The notes under the pieces were generated by a model. The model had not been told where the DNA came from. It ran no database searches and saw only the letters and a list, made by a program, of their open reading frames with translations. Below are positions 60,525 to 64,000 of a DNA stretch of 64,000 nucleotides, one piece after another (the first letter of the stretch is position 1; the number at the start of each line of letters is the position of its first letter). The DNA is from Pusillibacter faecalis (GTDB taxonomy: Bacteria; Bacillota; Clostridia; Oscillospirales; Oscillospiraceae): the NCBI RefSeq assembly GCF_018408705.1, contig NZ_AP023420.1:992001-1056000 (forward strand), in the 5' to 3' direction. A program made the translations under genes and the position numbers.

Positions 60525-60827
60525 CTATCCCTCCTTATTGGGGTCGATCAGACTGCCGTCGTCCTCGTCCAAGGCCTCCAGGATCATGCGTACCCCCCGG
60601 CGGAAACCCAGGATGAAGTTTTCCAGTGCCATGGTGCTGCCGGTCTCGTTCTCCGCGTTGATGAGCCAGAGCAACAGCGTTTTTTCTTTGTCCTCCAACA
60701 GGGCGGTGAGTTTCTCCTCGCACTCCGCCGACTGTTCCATGGCCTTTTTCAGGGCAGTCCCCGATCTGACGATCTGATCGTTGGGAGTGATGTTTCCGAA
60801 GTACAGATTTTTTAGTGTGTCGCGCAT
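60525..60827 (-). CDS. Small element protein, DUF6809-like
   Basis: Encodes 100 residues from ATG 60827 with GGAGGCGGCACAC upstream. The N-terminus MRDTLKNLYFGNITPND recalls a small family (DUF6809, from memory) common on mobile elements of Clostridia. The rest is a helical hairpin with ALLEDKEKTLLLWLINAENE and an acidic C-terminus. It ends three bases before the integrase start, so the two are co-expressed and it may assist or regulate the recombinase. Confidence 0.7.
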   Translation of the reverse strand: MRDTLKNLYFGNITPNDQIVRSGTALKKAMEQSAECEEKLTALLEDKEKTLLLWLINAENETGSTMALENFILGFRRGVRMILEALDEDDGSLIDPNKEG

Positions 60828-60973
60828 GTGTGCCGCCTCCTTTATCAGCAACACACAATACCCAAACCTCCGCCCAATAGCTACCCCCAACAGCAACTAT
60901 TTTCAGAAAGTTATCATCTTAAGAAATTGTGTACAGCCAATCAAACGCCTTATTACCCGGCCGCCGCAGTGAT

Positions 60974-61324
60974 ATGATTTTCATAGCCCATCCGCCCCAT
61001 AGCAGGCGTGTGGAGAAGGCGATGGCTTTGGGCCATGTGGTGACGGCCAAGCGGATCAAATACTGGGATGACGGCATCACGCCTGATGAGAAAACCACTT
61101 CACAGTATCACGCCACCTACGCCTATGAGATCTCTGGAAAACAGTATCAGTACAAATACCTGGAGCGCTCCGTCCCGCCGATCCAGATTCAGCTGTATTA
61201 TCTGAACAATCCCGGCAGAGCGTTCCACGGCAAAGAGAAGCGAAGTGGGTTCGCTCAAGTTTTTCTTCTTCTGTTCCCCATCGCGGCGGGTGTGGCCGTG
61301 ATGCTCCTGCTCGGTGTGAAATGA
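60974..61324 (+). CDS. Hypothetical protein with one C-terminal membrane helix
   Basis: Encodes 116 residues from ATG 60974; an upstream in-frame start at 60929 exists, and neither has a good ribosome site. The soluble part has beta-strand patterns with repeated Tyr (YHATYAYEISGKQYQYKYL) similar to a small DUF3592-like domain. A hydrophobic helix (VFLLLFPIAAGVAVMLLLG) ends the protein. It may have lost its N-terminal helix. Function unknown. A strong terminator follows within ten bases. Confidence 0.5.
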   Translation: MIFIAHPPHSRRVEKAMALGHVVTAKRIKYWDDGITPDEKTTSQYHATYAYEISGKQYQYKYLERSVPPIQIQLYYLNNPGRAFHGKEKRSGFAQVFLLLFPIAAGVAVMLLLGVK

Positions 61325-61332
61325 TTGGCCCC

Positions 61333-61360
61333 AAGGCCTCCCGCATCTGCGGGAGGCCTT
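61333..61360. terminator. Terminator after the hypothetical membrane gene
   Basis: AAGGCCTCCCGCA pairs with TGCGGGAGGCCTT around a 2-base loop, followed by TTCCTTT. It may serve both strands. Confidence 0.85.
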
Positions 61361-61393
61361 TTCCTTTGAATTGCGGCGTAGTTTCTGATACGC

Positions 61394-61990
61394 CTACCCC
61401 CCCATGGTCATACCGCCCATGTTTTGCCTGGGAGTTTCCTCATGGTCATCCGGCTTATGGCCCATGGCAATGCGTTTCTCCTGAAGCTTCCGCCAGCGTT
61501 TTCGGTCAATGTGCTGTCCCACCGGGGCGGCGGGCGGCACCGAGTTCTCCCGGAAGATCTGACTCAAGTGGTGGAGCAGTCGGGTGGCCGGCAGGGGCAC
61601 ATTGGGCCTGCGCGCCTAATCGAAGTGCTCCGGAAAGAAGTCGGCATACTCGTTTCCCTGTTCCGCCGATTCATAGAAATACGCCCAGGCCTGCTCCCAA
61701 TCCTGTTTGACGCCCTGCCCGGTGAGGTACAGCTTTCCCAGGCGGTAGGCAGCGCAGGAGTTGCCCTGCGCCGCCGCTTTTCCATACCAGGATACCGCCT
61801 CGCCCATTTGGTCTTGACTTTCCAGAAGTTTCCCCAGTGCGTACTGTGCGAAGTCATATCCTGCGTCAGCCGCCCGCTCATCGTCTGGGAGAACACCGCG
61901 CCCGTCTGCGCTGCCTTTTGTGGAGCGCGGCGGCCCTCCACGGTATGACCGCAAGCCGCGCTCCCGTATCTTCTTTATTGACTGCGGCAA
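61394..61990 (-). pseudogene. C-terminal remnant of a relaxase-type protein with Sel1-like repeats, split by an in-frame TAG
   Basis: The upstream part contains Sel1-like repeats: AGYDFAQYALGKLLESQDQ, then AQGNSCAAYRLGKLYLTGQG. After PEHFD an in-frame TAG (61616-61618) occurs, and the same frame continues with ARRPNVPLPATRLLHHLSQI, KRIAMGHKPDDHEE and a short Met/Gly tail. This combination resembles the C-terminus of relaxases on clostridial conjugative elements, as I remember them. The N-terminal relaxase domain is missing. The first 30 codons look unrelated, pointing to an upstream rearrangement. Confidence 0.6.
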
Positions 61991-62201
61991 CTTTTCGGAG
62001 AGCTGAGGTCTTTATTTCGGTGACTCTTGCATAACGAGCCATGAAATCTTGGTAATATCGGCGGCTGATGGAAACGGACTCTCCTGTGTCCAGGGTATCG
62101 CGATCCGGCTGTGCCACATAGCCCAGATTGACCAGATCATTCCACGAAAAACCACGGTTCTGTTTTTATGGTCATCAAGGGACAGCAGCAGGAATTTTTA
62201 G
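61991..62201. other. Non-coding or decayed stretch of the element
   Basis: A minus-strand frame from 62117 (MAQPDRDTLDTGESVSISRR, then YARVTEIKTSALRKV) looks protein-like to about 61955 but belongs to no family I know and runs out of frame into the relaxase remnant. It is probably another gene fragment. Confidence 0.3.
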
Positions 62202-62230
62202 TTGATAATTTTCACAAAATTAGGTATGAT
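62202..62230 (+). promoter_or_regulatory. Sigma-A promoter of the cargo genes
   Basis: TTGATA and TATGAT are 17 bases apart in an AT-rich region, about 300 bases upstream of the next coding start. Confidence 0.6.
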
Positions 62231-62465
62231 GGAAAAAATAGTCCTACTATATTATTTGAATAAAGAATCCACCAGACATACAAGTATTACATGATACCAG
62301 CGTGCGCTGTATACGTTGAATCCAGCATAATGAAGCTAGAAGTTTTTGGGATGTGTGTACGAATCCGTCAAAGATGACCTCGTTTATATATAAAAAATTG
62401 ATTCTGTCTGTGGAGGAAACCACATCTGGAGGTAGATGTGGCTTTTCCTTTGTGACCTTTTTGCA

Positions 62466-62504
62466 CCCTGCGTCAGCCTGTCCAAGTGACAGAGTATCGC
62501 AGGG
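62466..62504 (+). ncRNA. Nested-hairpin leader RNA upstream of the zinc-ribbon remnant
   Basis: An outer stem CCCTGCG / CGCAGGG encloses an inner hairpin CTGTC-CAAGT-GACAG. It lies about 35 bases before the ribosome site (GAAAGGAG) of the gene at 62538 and is followed by GCGCTTTTCT. The arrangement suggests a structured leader, but no known RNA class is identified. Confidence 0.4.
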
Positions 62505-62537
62505 CGCTTTTCTATCTTCCGAAAGGAGTCCAAGTAC

Positions 62538-63186
62538 ATGAGTTTGAAATACGTTTGCCCCCTCTGCGGGACACCTCTGGGATATAAGGGCCTGTGCTGG
62601 AAGTGTAAATCTGCGCAGGAGCGAGAAGCAGTTCTTGCCTGGACACCAGAGCAGATTAAGGAAAAACAGGATTGGCTGATCCAGAACATCCAACGGCTGG
62701 CGGATGGTGGATATGCTGGTGCTGGATGGCCGGGATAACCGGCTGAAGTTTCTGGGGCTGGACGGTATTCTGACTGCCACCTGCTGTCCCCATTGCGTAG
62801 GATTCCTGCAAGGCCCCGCGTTCAACCGCTTTACCCTGAACGGCGGCGTGGAGGTCTTCCCTTCCAAACTCTATGACGGAGGAGAAAAGATGCAATGCTA
62901 TGTCCGGCCCGAGGATTATGAGGCTCTCACTAAAAATTCCTTCGTGCTGGGCAAAACGACCGTCCCCCTGTTTTACGGCTCTGCCTGCGAGGATATAAAC
63001 ACGGTGGGCGGCTTTGCCAACTGGGTACAGGATTGGGAATATACCGCTTGCCCTCACTGTGGTAAGGCCATGAAATATCTGGCCCAAATCCAGTGGAATA
63101 CGGTGTATGACGGCGCAGAGGGAACGCTTTATATCGAATTCTGTCCGGACTGCTATATCGTATCCATGCAGCACCAGCAGACCTGA
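62538..63186 (+). pseudogene. Zinc-ribbon cargo gene with an internal deletion/frameshift
   Basis: ATG 62538 opens a frame with a C4 ribbon (YVCPLCGTPL, GLCWKCKSA) and a helical segment WTPEQIKEKQDWLIQNIQRL, ending after 66 codons. From about 62704 another frame carries the apparent C-terminal part of the same kind of protein, with TCCPHCVGFLQGPAF, YVRPEDYEAL, GGFANWVQDWEYTACPHCGK and IEFCPDCYIVS. Relatives, as I recall them, have a long middle region between these ends, so most of it has been deleted. The second part may still be translated from ATG 62704 (160 residues). Function unknown. Confidence 0.6.
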
Positions 63187-63198
63187 GAGGAGATGGCA

Positions 63199-63887
63199 AT
63201 GCGTTTACCAAAGCGCAATGGCGTGAACGGACGCTATTGCCTGATCCATAAGCCGGATGCTGACCCCTAAGTACTGGAGCACGCGGATCAGTGCATCCAG
63301 GACATCCTGGACGGTACTGTTCGCGAAAGCCATTCTGACTACCCGACGGTGGTGCGGAACCACAACGGGGCGTCTTTTCTCCCCGATCAACTGCTGGAGC
63401 GTTATCTGTCCCGGCTGCCGTTGAAGGGATTTCCCTATGAGGATGCCGTTGCCATGTGCGATGTCTATGCGGCGGCTGGTAGGATGGGAGTCCATCCGCT
63501 ATGAACTGGCGCAGTACATAGAAAAACAAGTACAGGCGCGTTGCTTTGAGGTTGGAGAGGATCATCCTATCCAACCTGTACCATATGGCTGGAGCTGCGT
63601 CCAGAGGACGTGGATGATGCGCGGCTGCTCTTTGCGTGCGGTGCGGTATCCCAGTCTGCACCCCGCTATGGAACGGCATGCCCGCCTTGCCATGCGGGAG
63701 TATGAGTGGTATAACAACCTCTCCGATGAATTCTATGCTATGCCCGGTCCCTTTGCTGTGTTCGCCTTGGGGCTGGAGGGATGTACTCCGGGCTATCTGG
63801 GGCCGGGCGTCTGAGAATGGCGGCAGCAAGATCATCAAGGCAGCCCCCGCACAGCTGTGGGAGCGGTATGAGCAAATATTTTGCTGA
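63199..63887 (+). pseudogene. Disrupted cargo gene (stop plus frameshifts)
   Basis: The frame from ATG 63199 (MRLPKRNGVNGRYCLIHK, with AGAGGAGATGGCA upstream) hits a TAA after DADP yet continues in frame with LEHADQCIQDILDGTV, LERYLSRLPLKGFPYEDAVA. It then shifts to WESIRYELAQYIEKQVQARC, to LELRPEDVDDARLLFACGAV, and to REYEWYNNLSDEFYAMPGPF and ALGLEGCTPG. At least one stop and three frameshifts break it. The whole looks like one protein of about 220 residues or more, possibly DUF6138-like from memory; not verified. Confidence 0.55.
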
Positions 63888-63902
63888 GAAAGGGCCACGA
63901 AA

Positions 63903-64000
63903 ATGAGAACAGCCAAGGATTTGATTTCCCTGTATGCTTCAGAAGACGTGGAAAAGTTGGTACTCATCCAAAGCGGTCCCAGGGCAGATAAGGCCAGACA
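63903..64000 (+). CDS. Start of an unidentified gene, cut by the right edge
   Basis: ATG 63903 opens MRTAKDLISLYASEDVEKLV and stays open to the end of the window (32 codons). GAGAAAGG lies about 15 bases upstream. Mixed charged and hydrophobic residues suggest a real N-terminus of a helical protein. It cannot be identified. Confidence 0.45.
   Translation, partial: MRTAKDLISLYASEDVEKLVLIQSGPRADKAR

Noticed and set aside
63199..63887. Stop-codon recoding as explanation for all broken genes of the element
   Set aside because: This gene is broken by TAA and several frameshifts, so decay must be at work in at least part of the element.
1..64000. CRISPR arrays, rRNA genes and intact insertion sequences
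   Set aside because: No regularly spaced direct repeats, no rRNA-like sequence and no transposase gene were seen anywhere in the window.

Overview
The window looks like the chromosome of an anaerobic gut Firmicute of the Oscillospiraceae type (Flavonifractor, Lawsonibacter, Intestinimonas or Oscillibacter relatives). This is judged from the moderately GC-rich coding sequence with AT-rich intergenic regions, strong AGGAGG ribosome sites with ATG/GTG/TTG starts, a solitary sigma-54, a clostridial-type second topoisomerase pair, oleate hydratase and an ICE-type integrase. The genus is inference; no rRNA is present.

Layout. 1-9 kb (minus strand): recA-recX, prmC-DUF1385, and a lipoprotein / response regulator / EcsC / histidine kinase operon. 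9.1-11.7 kb (plus): tRNA-Leu(CAA), a methyltransferase and rpoN. 11.9-22.9 kb is a reductive pyrimidine (or hydantoin) degradation island. It holds PreA/PreT (dihydropyrimidine dehydrogenase), a dihydropyrimidinase and an NCS1 permease. It continues with a PAS-AAA-Fis sigma-54 activator, a perfect -24/-12 promoter, an M20 carbamoyl-amide hydrolase and two uncharacterised membrane proteins (DUF5058 and a partner). 23-24.2 kb: a DUF2812 membrane protein.

25.0-35.7 kb is a long plus-strand sugar-acid operon: RraA-like protein, KDG kinase, KDPG aldolase, LarA-family nickel racemase/epimerase, Zn alcohol dehydrogenase, a complete tripartite tricarboxylate-type (TctCBA) importer, UxuB-like SDR, a second RraA and a D-2-hydroxyacid dehydrogenase. 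A LacI regulator follows, and matching operators sit around the operon promoter. 37.5 kb: a crotonase. 38.7-46 kb (minus): tRNA-Gly, a lipoprotein, an LUD protein, a YitT protein, and topoisomerase IV-type parC/parE flanking a tandem NUDIX-N-like protein. 46.4-48.6 kb (minus): a MerR operon with a classic 19-bp-spacer promoter. The membrane-fused MerR shares its C-terminal tail with two small membrane proteins, followed by YbjQ and an MBL hydrolase.

48.7-54.6 kb (mostly plus): mutY, small proteins, a PflX-like radical SAM protein, GrpB (minus), glycosyltransferase and O-antigen ligase. 54.8-55.2 kb: a degenerate and an intact tRNA-Pro. 55.5-58.8 kb: SGNH hydrolase, TetR regulator and a membrane-anchored oleate hydratase. 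From about 58.9 kb to the right edge is a decaying integrative element. Its integrase and a Sel1-repeat relaxase remnant are each interrupted by an in-frame TAG, and its cargo genes are broken by deletions, frameshifts and stops.

Most notable candidates: (1) the LarA/RraA/TctCBA sugar-acid operon, which encodes both ends of a pathway but no recognisable dehydratase; (2) the sigma-54-controlled hydrolase with an unknown two-protein membrane partner; (3) the self-regulated MerR operon whose regulator and membrane proteins share a tail module; (4) the twin in-frame amber codons in the mobile element.
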